A stretch of 41,341 bases of DNA, from positions 1 to 41,341 of the forward strand of contig JAKCCY010000009.1 in the NCBI GenBank assembly GCA_021838765.1. Reading direction: 5' to 3'. The translations under genes were made by a program, and so were the position numbers. The stretch comes from Nitrospirota bacterium. Lineage in GTDB: Bacteria; Nitrospirota_A; Leptospirillia; Leptospirillales; Leptospirillaceae. The notes under the pieces are model-generated. The model saw only the letters and a list, made by a program, of their open reading frames with translations. It was not told where the DNA came from and made no database searches. This document shows positions 34,912-41,341 of this stretch, piece after piece. How positions within the stretch are numbered: position 1 is the stretch's first letter; each line of letters opens with the position of its first letter.

Positions 34912-35697
34912 GTGAAAAAGACTCGGCTGCCCCTTTCTTCCCCGCTGTCCATGTCGATCGTTTTGGTAGCCCTCACACTTTTCTCCTTATCCGCTTGCCA
35001 AACTCTCCAGGGGTCACTCCCCTCCAATGGAGAACGAACCCGAATATCGGGCAAACTGATCTCGGAGGGGCTTCCAATCAATCACGCAACCATTTTCCTG
35101 AAGGGAAGCGGCACCCGAACCAATCGGGAACTCCTCACAAGAGCCGACGGTTCGTTTGAAGCGGATCTTTTGCCGGGACATTATGCCCTTTCAACACAGC
35201 CGGTTGGCTACTGCCCCATCAAGGGATCGATCAATGTTCCTAAAAACCCCGGTCAGCCAGTGCCGCTGAGAATTGAGCTTGTCAGAGTCTCTTTCATCCA
35301 CTGCGGTCAGGGAACCATCATCCTGTCCGGGAAAGCGATCGACAACGAAGGAAAACACCTGACGAAACCAGCCCTTCTATCCGGGATCATCAACGGTCTT
35401 TCCGCCCCGAAGTCCGGGACGGCTTCTCCAACGCTGAGCTTTTTTCTGACAGCGGAAGGGCCGGGAGAAACCACAAGGGAGATCTCTCTTGATCCGACAG
35501 GACGCTTCATCGCCCCTCCCATGGTCGCCGGGCGTTATATCCTGGACCTTGTCTTTTCAGGATTCTGTCCTGTTCACCAGACACTCGAACTTCCGACAGG
35601 GGATTCCTATCTTCAGTTGCAGCTGATCCGTCACCAGGAAGGAACCTCGTGCACGAAATCCCGGGCCCATCTCATATTACCGGATACCGGTTCCTGA
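34912..35697 (+). CDS. Lipoprotein with two carboxypeptidase-regulatory-like repeats
   Basis: About 261 residues from GTG 34912, which gives a standard lipoprotein signal (KKTRLP, then VALTLFSLSAC); an upstream ATG at 34858 adds residues unlike a signal. The mature part has two beta-sandwich repeats: SGKLISEGLPINHATIFLKG...GSFEADLLPGHYALSTQPVGYCP and SGKAIDNEGKHLTKPA...GRFIAPPMVAGRYILDLVFSGFCP. The repeated GxF...PGxYxL pattern matches carboxypeptidase regulatory (CarboxypepD_reg) domains. Each repeat ends in a GYCP or GFCP cysteine, and HC and SC cysteines are also present, so disulfides are likely. Function unknown; probably a periplasmic face lipoprotein. Confidence 0.75.
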   Translation: MKKTRLPLSSPLSMSIVLVALTLFSLSACQTLQGSLPSNGERTRISGKLISEGLPINHATIFLKGSGTRTNRELLTRADGSFEADLLPGHYALSTQPVGYCPIKGSINVPKNPGQPVPLRIELVRVSFIHCGQGTIILSGKAIDNEGKHLTKPALLSGIINGLSAPKSGTASPTLSFFLTAEGPGETTREISLDPTGRFIAPPMVAGRYILDLVFSGFCPVHQTLELPTGDSYLQLQLIRHQEGTSCTKSRAHLILPDTGS

Positions 35698-35858
35698 AAA
35701 GGGCGGCCAGTGGAACGGAGAAACACCATCGTCTCCGAAAACGGATCTTTATTGACTTGAACCTCCCTGTGGCCGATCCTTCTCACGGATGAAAAGAGTT
35801 CTCAAGACGAGCACCTTCGCCATCACCGACAAACCGATCGCACGACAGGAGCCAAAAG

Positions 35859-36599
35859 TTGGACACTGATACAAAATCCGATATGAAAACCATGAAGATT
35901 TGGGAGCCAGGCTTACGGATATGGCATTGGGCAAATGCCCTTTCCATCCTCCTCCTTCTGGAAACATCCTTTCTGTTCGACTGGCACAAGGAACTGGGTC
36001 TTTCCAAAGAAACCTCCGGACTCTTCAAAAAAACCCACTGGGTCGTTGGACTTGTCTTCGCAGGATTTTTTCTTTATCGCTTTTTTCTTCTCTTCCGGGG
36101 GAAAACCTTCAGCCGCGTCAAAGATCTCAGGATTACCGAAAAAGGACAGTCGGTCCTGGGAGTGCTGCGACACGAAATCAGCATTCACAAAAATCCGCCC
36201 AAAGATCAAAATGGACAGCCGATGGAACCACCAGAACCTGGCCACAACCGTCTTGGGCGATTCCTTTATATTCCCCTTCTGTTCATCCTCCTGCCTCTCC
36301 AGATTGTCACAGGGGTCCTATGGGGAAGTCTCAATTGGGGCTACTGGCCGGTTCCGGCTCTCCACAATATGGATCATGCCACCAGAAAATCCATTGATGA
36401 TCTTCTCTCAAACATCCACAGCACCGGAATGTATATCATTGTCGCGATTGTCATCCTCCATATCGGTGGCGTTATCATGAGCGAATTGACATTCGGAACG
36501 AATCTTCTCTCGTCGATGATTCATGGAAAGAAGAATCTTCCTCCACAGGCTATGATGGAATATGAAAAAATTCTGGAAGAAGGGAATGCTTCGGATTGA
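35859..36599 (+). CDS. Cytochrome b561-like membrane haem protein
   Basis: 246 residues. TTG 35859 has AGGAG (35847-35851) seven bases upstream, so it is preferred over in-frame ATGs at 35883 and 35892. Four transmembrane helices. Candidate haem-ligand histidines are H23 (RIWHWAN), H60 (KKTHW), H187 (SNIHSTGMY) and H201 (VILHIGG), in the arrangement of hydrogenase-type b cytochromes (HyaC/HupC, b561 family). It would pass electrons between quinones and a periplasmic or membrane partner. No hydrogenase or other redox partner gene is adjacent in the window. Confidence 0.85.
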   Translation: MDTDTKSDMKTMKIWEPGLRIWHWANALSILLLLETSFLFDWHKELGLSKETSGLFKKTHWVVGLVFAGFFLYRFFLLFRGKTFSRVKDLRITEKGQSVLGVLRHEISIHKNPPKDQNGQPMEPPEPGHNRLGRFLYIPLLFILLPLQIVTGVLWGSLNWGYWPVPALHNMDHATRKSIDDLLSNIHSTGMYIIVAIVILHIGGVIMSELTFGTNLLSSMIHGKKNLPPQAMMEYEKILEEGNASD

Positions 36600-36622
36600 C
36601 GCAAGTCATAGGCCGAAAAATC

Positions 36623-36635
36623 TCCCTGAAAGGGA
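36623..36635 (+). promoter_or_regulatory. Mini-hairpin over ribosome site of GT9 gene
   Basis: TCCCT, GAA, AGGGA: a 5-bp stem with a three-base loop whose right arm is the Shine-Dalgarno sequence for ATG 36639. It could modestly limit initiation, but such short stems arise by chance. Confidence 0.3.
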
Positions 36636-36638
36636 ATA

Positions 36639-37925
36639 ATGGCAAGCAATCCCGAAAAAAAAGCGGATGACCGTCGTTTTGAAGAGCACCGCGATCAGGA
36701 TCCTTCCTCCATAGCGGACCTTCTCCCGGACGGAATGTCGGGCGATATCATTGTCTCCAAATTTTCCGGATGGGGAAGTCTGGTCACAATCATTCCGCTT
36801 CTGGATGCCATCAAGAATCGTTTTCCCGAATCCGGCATTATTCTTCTGACACATAGAAAAAATGAGGAATTCGCAAAAATATTGCCCCAGATTACAAGAA
36901 CCATCCTGTTTTCCAATCCGGGACTTGGTCATTTTCTAAAGTCCCCTCTCCAGTTCTGGAAAAAAATTCGCATCCTCCGAAAGGGAAAACCAACGGTCTT
37001 TATCGATTTGCAGATCCACACACATCAATCACTCTCGATGATTCTCTCCCTCGCGAGCGGAGCATCGATACGGGTGGGATTGAAAAGCAAGCCCAGCCGG
37101 TCGAGGGACCGATTTCTCACCCATTCCATCTATTTCAACAGACACCAGCCCCTGTCCACCGTCTTCAGGCAGATTGGAAACCTTCTGGGACTTGGACCCT
37201 TAGCACAATCCCCCAAGATACCAATTCTTTTTTCTTTCAGAGAACAGGAACGCGTTCTCGAAAAACTGAACCTTCCGGATCCACAGAAAAGACTTCTGGT
37301 CATCAATCCCAATGCATCAAAACTTTCTCATGAGCGTCGTTGGCCAAGGGCTCATTTCATCCGCCTGCTCGAACTGTTTTTCCAAAGGTTTCCGGATACC
37401 AACGTTGTCTTTCCCGGAAGCCCCGGAGAATACCAATACAACGAACCCATACTCAAAGCCTTCTCCGGCTCCCGACATTTCATGAGAAACGTGGCCGGAC
37501 GACTGACCCTTCAGGAAACGGCGATCCTTCTCAAAAAAGCCTCCCTCTTCCTGACAAACGACAGTGGGCCCCTTCATCTGGCACTTGCCCTGGGAACCCC
37601 CACGGTCGCGATGTTCGGTCCAACCCATCCGGATCTTGTCCTTTACCGGCCCAATCCCCCCAAAAGCATTTTTCTTTATGAACCTATCTATTGCAGCCCC
37701 TGCCTCCACCAGACACCAACACCTCCCTGCGCTGGGGATAACAAATGCATTCAGGCGATCTCCCCGGAATCGGTCCTCTTTGCCATGGAATCGCTTCTGA
37801 CCTCTCCCAAAAAAGATCCGGGACCGCAGGAATGGCGTTTCAATCCGGCAAGATACTCTCCACAAAATGAGAGGCATACCCCGGGACTCATCCAGGACTC
37901 CCCAGTGAAGATAAAGACCCTTTGA
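36639..37925 (+). CDS. Glycosyltransferase family 9 (heptosyltransferase-like)
   Basis: 428 residues. GT9/ADP-heptose:LPS heptosyltransferase pattern: N-terminal KFSGWGSLVTIIPLLDAIKNRFP, the mid-domain VINPNASKLSHERRWP, and C-terminal NDSGPLHLALALGTPTVAMFGPTHPD, the donor-binding signature. A cysteine-rich stretch (YCSPCLHQTPTPPC) lies near residue 350, as in many GT9 members. It probably transfers a heptose or related sugar onto lipopolysaccharide core at the inner membrane. AGGGA precedes the ATG by three bases. The MFS gene follows directly, sharing an operon. Confidence 0.92.
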   Translation: MASNPEKKADDRRFEEHRDQDPSSIADLLPDGMSGDIIVSKFSGWGSLVTIIPLLDAIKNRFPESGIILLTHRKNEEFAKILPQITRTILFSNPGLGHFLKSPLQFWKKIRILRKGKPTVFIDLQIHTHQSLSMILSLASGASIRVGLKSKPSRSRDRFLTHSIYFNRHQPLSTVFRQIGNLLGLGPLAQSPKIPILFSFREQERVLEKLNLPDPQKRLLVINPNASKLSHERRWPRAHFIRLLELFFQRFPDTNVVFPGSPGEYQYNEPILKAFSGSRHFMRNVAGRLTLQETAILLKKASLFLTNDSGPLHLALALGTPTVAMFGPTHPDLVLYRPNPPKSIFLYEPIYCSPCLHQTPTPPCAGDNKCIQAISPESVLFAMESLLTSPKKDPGPQEWRFNPARYSPQNERHTPGLIQDSPVKIKTL

Positions 37926-37926
37926 A

Positions 37927-39192
37927 TTGAGCGATTCACCCCGAATCCAGAGACTCCCCGAAACAAAGTCCTCCATGACCATTATCCCGATCCTCTCTGC
38001 AAATCGGTTTTTGAGAGGGATCGCCCAGGGCTTCCTGATCGTCTGGTTTCTGCCTGATCTCCATCTGTTGGGCTGGTCTCCTGTCAATGCGGGTATCGCC
38101 CTTTCTTCCGGACTGCTCTTCGATTTTCTATTGACGTTGGCCATTGGCCGGATCGCGGATCGGAGAAGGGGGATTCCCATCCTTGTATCAGGCGAGCTCC
38201 TGACCATGACGCCATGCCTTTTTTTTCTCTGGAACCACCATCCGGTCTGGATCTGGATTGCAGCGGCTCTTTCGGGACTTGGACAAAGGTCCAATGGATC
38301 CCCGGGCCCTTTTACACCGGCGGAACAGACGACCATCCTCAAGACCATTCACCTCGAACGCCTTTTCTCCACGGTCAGCAGCAATCTGGCAGCAGGGCTC
38401 TCCGGTATGGCAATCGGTGGCCTGTCCGGAGCATTTCTGCCTCATGGAATGAAAATTTTCCCTCTGGAAAATCTCAAGGGACTTCTTCTTCTGATGATTG
38501 CATCTTCCCTCCTGAATATTTTCCTTTTGAGGAAGGCAGGAGTCCTTGAGGAAACAAAGATAAAGGGGAGGTCTGTCGATCATCCCAACTCCCCCCTTCT
38601 CCCCGGTGAAAAAAAGAGCCTGCTTCTGCTTGCGACATCGAATGCTCTTTTCGGGCTTTCCATGGGAATCACCGATCCCTCGATCTCATACTGGTTCATG
38701 CTCAGGTTCCAGATGGGACCACAAACCATTTCACTCGTTCTGGGAATTTCCTTTCTGGCAGCTGCCCTTTTTTCCGCTCTTCTTGCCCGCAAGCACCATC
38801 ATTCCCATCTGCTAAGAGCTACAGTCCTGCTCCAGTTCCTGGCAGTCATCTCTCTTTTTCTGATGCCACTTCCATCATCCTTTGGATGGGCATGCGCACT
38901 TTTCACACTCCGATTTGCCTGTCTTCGGGGGCCTGGTGGGATCAGACAGGCCCTTGCCGGACAACTGGTCAGGCCGGAGCATGCCGGATGGGCCCAAAGC
39001 ATCCATCTCTCCTCCCTTGGAGTGGCTGCCGTTTTTGGCCCGGCACTGGCCGGTCTGTTCTGGAAAAAAGGAATGGTCAACACTCCCCTTTATATGGGAG
39101 CGGCTTTCGGGGTTCTCTCCCTGATTCTTTTTCTCATTCTCTATCGAACATCCGTCATGAGACCTCCGTCTGCTTCCCTCCCGTCCCCCTGA
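37927..39192 (+). CDS. Major facilitator superfamily transporter
   Basis: 421 residues from TTG 37927, one base after the preceding stop; ATG 37975 is an alternative start that begins closer to the first helix (SANRFLRGIAQGFLIVWF). Twelve predicted transmembrane helices. GRIADRRRGIPI after helix 2 is the MFS motif A, and the second half begins LLATSNALFGLSMG. The substrate is unknown. Neither start has a clear ribosome site, so translation may be coupled to the GT9 gene. Confidence 0.85.
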   Translation: MSDSPRIQRLPETKSSMTIIPILSANRFLRGIAQGFLIVWFLPDLHLLGWSPVNAGIALSSGLLFDFLLTLAIGRIADRRRGIPILVSGELLTMTPCLFFLWNHHPVWIWIAAALSGLGQRSNGSPGPFTPAEQTTILKTIHLERLFSTVSSNLAAGLSGMAIGGLSGAFLPHGMKIFPLENLKGLLLLMIASSLLNIFLLRKAGVLEETKIKGRSVDHPNSPLLPGEKKSLLLLATSNALFGLSMGITDPSISYWFMLRFQMGPQTISLVLGISFLAAALFSALLARKHHHSHLLRATVLLQFLAVISLFLMPLPSSFGWACALFTLRFACLRGPGGIRQALAGQLVRPEHAGWAQSIHLSSLGVAAVFGPALAGLFWKKGMVNTPLYMGAAFGVLSLILFLILYRTSVMRPPSASLPSP

Positions 39193-39196
39193 GTTC

Positions 39197-39225
39197 TTGC
39201 CCACATAATACGAACGGAGGATAAT
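39197..39225 (+). promoter_or_regulatory. Candidate promoter of copA
   Basis: TTGCCC (39197-39202), 17 bases, GATAAT (39220-39225). The spacing is that of a normal sigma70 promoter, so it is not the long-spacer type used by CueR-like activators. The start would be near 39232, leaving a leader of about 50 bases before TTG 39282. Confidence 0.5.
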
Positions 39226-39281
39226 CTTTCTCTGACATCTGTCTGACCTTCCCTTCAAACCCCACCAACAAGGAGTCGAAA

Positions 39282-41341
39282 TTGCCTCACACACAGAGTT
39301 TTCGGGTCTCCGGAATGACCTGCCAGAACTGTGTCCGACACGTGACCAAGGCCCTTTTAAACCAGAAGGGAATCACCCGCGCTGACGTGTCTCTCGAAAA
39401 GGGGTCTGCCCAGATTGAATCAACCACCCCGATCGATTTTTCCGTCATCCGGGAGGCCTTGAAAGAGGAAGGCTACGAAGCCTCCGGCGACGACTCCGGA
39501 GAACCACTGCCAAAGGCCAGGGATCCATCCTCCCGACCACTGGAGAATCCGGTGGTGAAAAATGAAAAAGCCGGTATGCCGGCCGCTAAGGCCACGACTC
39601 CTCTCGATTTTCATATTGAGGGAATGCATTGCGCAACATGTGTCTTTACGATCGAAAAGGCACTGACCCGACAAAAAGGTGTTGGAGACGTGCGGGTAAA
39701 TCTCGCCACATCCACATGCAGCCTGTCCTATGACCCCACAGAAACAACTCCCGAAAAGCTCTTTAAAACCGTTACAGAGTCGGGATATACTCCGATTCCC
39801 CCGGAAGAACTGGTAACGAAAAACGCCTTCTTTCATGAACTTGTGGGACTTTTTCTCACTGGAGCCCTGACCGTTGCCCTGATTTTCCCCCTTCACGAAC
39901 CAACAACCGGATTCTGGGCATTCGAAAAAGCCATCCTGGGGATTCTTCTTGAGATTGTCGGAGGAGGAGTTTTTATCCGGGGGGCCTATAACGCCCTCAA
40001 GAATCGCTCGGCCAACATGGATACGCTCGTAGCCCTCGGGACCCTCTCAGCGTTGATCTATAGCCTTCTTGCCCTTGCCCGCGTCACACCCATGACCATG
40101 TTCGAAACTCAAGGACTGCTGCTCTTTTTCATCAGGACAGGAAAGATCCTCGAACTGTCTGCCCGAAACCGCGCCGTCTCCCTTCTGGAGGGAACAAGAT
40201 CCCTTTTGCCGGACCATGCCTTTTTGATTTCTCCCGACGGCTCGGTCAAGGAAACTCCCATCGAATCCCTGTCTCCGGGAGATGTCATCCAGGTACCAAG
40301 AGGTGCCAGGGTTCCTGCCGACGGGAACCTGGAATCTCAGGAGGCCTTTCTCGATGAATCCCTGATGACAGGGGAATCCCTGTCCGTCAGGCGATCTTCG
40401 GGTGAGCGGATCATCGGCGGAAGCGCCAATACGGCCGATCCGTTCAGGATGCGGATCACTCAGACAGGAACAGATACGGTTCTTGGAAGAATGGTCATGG
40501 CCATCCGGCGTGCCCAGAATGACCGGCCACCGATCCAGCATCTGGCCGACCGTATCGCATCCGTGTTTGTCCCGGCCGTCATAGCCGTTGCCCTGATCTC
40601 CTCTGCCGTTTTCTTCATCACGACCCACAACATGACACTTTCCACCACTGCCCTGATCGGTGTTCTCGTCGTGGCCTGTCCATGTGCCATGGGACTTGCC
40701 ACACCCACCGCCATTCTTGTTGGATCATCGGTTGCCTTGAAGAAAGGAATCATTTTCAGGCGGGGATCCGCAATGGAAATCTTTGCAAAAGCCACACGGA
40801 TCGTTTTTGACAAAACAGGGACATTGACGAAAGGCACACCGGAAATCACCAGCTGGAACGGATCCTCCTCCGAGGAAGACCTGGTCCCGATCCTACTTCC
40901 GGTAGTCTCTTTGGCAACCCATCCATTGGCCCGGGCCCTGGCACTTCGGATGAACACCCTTCATGTCGCCATCTCTCCCGAGGAACAAAAAGAATCATGG
41001 GTGGTAACAGAGTCTCAGGGGGAAGGGATGAAAGGGAGCCGGAGATCCCGTCCGGATGAGGAGCTTCTTCTCGGACGTCCGGATTTTCTCTCTTTTCATG
41101 GAATCATTCTTCCGGTTGAGGGGATCGGGAAGGAGGAAGGATCCATTGTGGCAGTCGCCTACCGGGGAAAATATGTTGGCCGTTACCTCCTGAAGGACTC
41201 CATCCGGCCGGAATCTCCTGAAGTCATCCATTATTTTCAGACAATGGGCATCAAGACCTCCCTCCTCTCCGGAGATCATGAGGAAGAAGCCATGAGAATC
41301 TCCGGTCTGGCTGGAATTCCTCCCACGGAAACCTATGCCGG
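39282..41341 (+). CDS. copA: Copper-transporting P-type ATPase, 3' end outside window
   Basis: At least 686 residues and open at the right edge. TTG 39282 has AGGAG (39271-39275) six bases upstream. Two metal-binding HMA domains: GMTCQNC (C14, C17) and GMHCATC (C117, C120). The transmembrane region follows. SLMTGES marks the actuator domain (TGE loop), the intramembrane metal site is CPC at 466-468 (VACPCAMGLATP), and the phosphorylated D510 lies in DKTGT. This is the P1B-1 pattern, exporting Cu+ from the cytoplasm by ATP hydrolysis. The phosphorylation domain runs to the window end, so the hinge motifs (GDGxND) are not yet seen. No copper regulator or chaperone gene is visible beside it. Confidence 0.95.
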   Translation, partial: MPHTQSFRVSGMTCQNCVRHVTKALLNQKGITRADVSLEKGSAQIESTTPIDFSVIREALKEEGYEASGDDSGEPLPKARDPSSRPLENPVVKNEKAGMPAAKATTPLDFHIEGMHCATCVFTIEKALTRQKGVGDVRVNLATSTCSLSYDPTETTPEKLFKTVTESGYTPIPPEELVTKNAFFHELVGLFLTGALTVALIFPLHEPTTGFWAFEKAILGILLEIVGGGVFIRGAYNALKNRSANMDTLVALGTLSALIYSLLALARVTPMTMFETQGLLLFFIRTGKILELSARNRAVSLLEGTRSLLPDHAFLISPDGSVKETPIESLSPGDVIQVPRGARVPADGNLESQEAFLDESLMTGESLSVRRSSGERIIGGSANTADPFRMRITQTGTDTVLGRMVMAIRRAQNDRPPIQHLADRIASVFVPAVIAVALISSAVFFITTHNMTLSTTALIGVLVVACPCAMGLATPTAILVGSSVALKKGIIFRRGSAMEIFAKATRIVFDKTGTLTKGTPEITSWNGSSSEEDLVPILLPVVSLATHPLARALALRMNTLHVAISPEEQKESWVVTESQGEGMKGSRRSRPDEELLLGRPDFLSFHGIILPVEGIGKEEGSIVAVAYRGKYVGRYLLKDSIRPESPEVIHYFQTMGIKTSLLSGDHEEEAMRISGLAGIPPTETYA

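Noticed and set aside
37317..38348. 343-residue minus-strand open frame spanning the GT9/MFS junction
   Set aside because: Long, but antisense to two well-supported genes. Rich in Arg and Trp as expected from shadow coding, with no membrane or domain pattern.
39193..39281. CueR-like operator in front of copA
   Set aside because: The promoter spacer looks like a normal 17 bases and no clear dyad of the MerR-family type was found between the -35 and -10.
1..41341. tRNA, rRNA, CRISPR arrays, insertion sequences and phage genes
   Set aside because: No cloverleaf signatures, regularly spaced repeats, transposases or integrases were seen on reading both strands. A covariance-model scan would be needed to exclude small RNAs.

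Overview
The window looks like the chromosome of a Gram-negative, probably acidophilic bacterium. GC is about 50-55% in most genes. There are many TTG and GTG starts with clear AGGAG-type ribosome sites, outer-membrane and lipoprotein genes, and metal and efflux transport next to dense c-di-GMP signalling. My best guess, from memory and not from any search, is a Leptospirillum-like member of the Nitrospirota. I saw no tRNA, rRNA, insertion sequence, phage gene or CRISPR array.

Layout. 1-646 is the 3' end of a Ser/Thr-rich repeat protein with a good terminator. 869-2944 is an AT-richer pair, a TPR/outer-membrane barrel protein and a small lipoprotein that may form an export module. 3133-7706 encodes a very large GAF-PAS-GGDEF-EAL protein ending in a zinc-binding CZB domain. 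Its N-terminal PAS part is separated by an apparent frameshift. 7767-10817 holds a ChrR-like cupin, a CaCA-type cation exchanger and an MFS transporter. 10829-13331 is a minus-strand operon: small acidic protein, FlgO/CsgG-like lipoprotein, SPFH/prohibitin-like lipoprotein, Bcp peroxiredoxin and a Gly/Pro-rich small protein. 13632-13979 is a small secreted protein that shares a strong terminator with the next operon.

14054-21397 is a compact efflux operon read on the minus strand: ArsR-family (YgaV/BigR-like) regulator, TolC-like channel, periplasmic adaptor, RND pump, DUF2892 membrane protein and zinc alcohol dehydrogenase. Four of these genes overlap by 1-8 bases. The regulator appears to be made from a leaderless transcript, with a 24-base palindrome lying over the promoter. 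21492-25834 is a sensory relay: a protoglobin-PAS histidine kinase, an Rcp-type single-domain response regulator, and a REC-GGDEF-EAL protein with a degenerate CZB tail. Together they suggest oxygen- or gas-controlled c-di-GMP turnover. An island of about 160 bases at roughly 22% GC lies upstream of this operon.

26356-34768 is mixed housekeeping: a DUF4321 protein, UvrB with a YnfA-like protein, a YHS-SLOG fusion, an M1 aminopeptidase, a zinc-ribbon thioredoxin, a secreted PLD-family protein and an EamA transporter. 34912-39192 holds a lipoprotein, a b-type cytochrome, a GT9 glycosyltransferase and an MFS transporter. The window ends inside a copper P-type ATPase gene (39282 onward).

The most notable points are the globin-kinase c-di-GMP relay, the two CZB-tailed GGDEF-EAL proteins (one with all four zinc ligands, one missing two), the leaderless YgaV-like regulator that lacks one of the family's paired sensing cysteines, the frameshifted PAS segment, and a divergent gene pair whose start codons overlap at one CATG.
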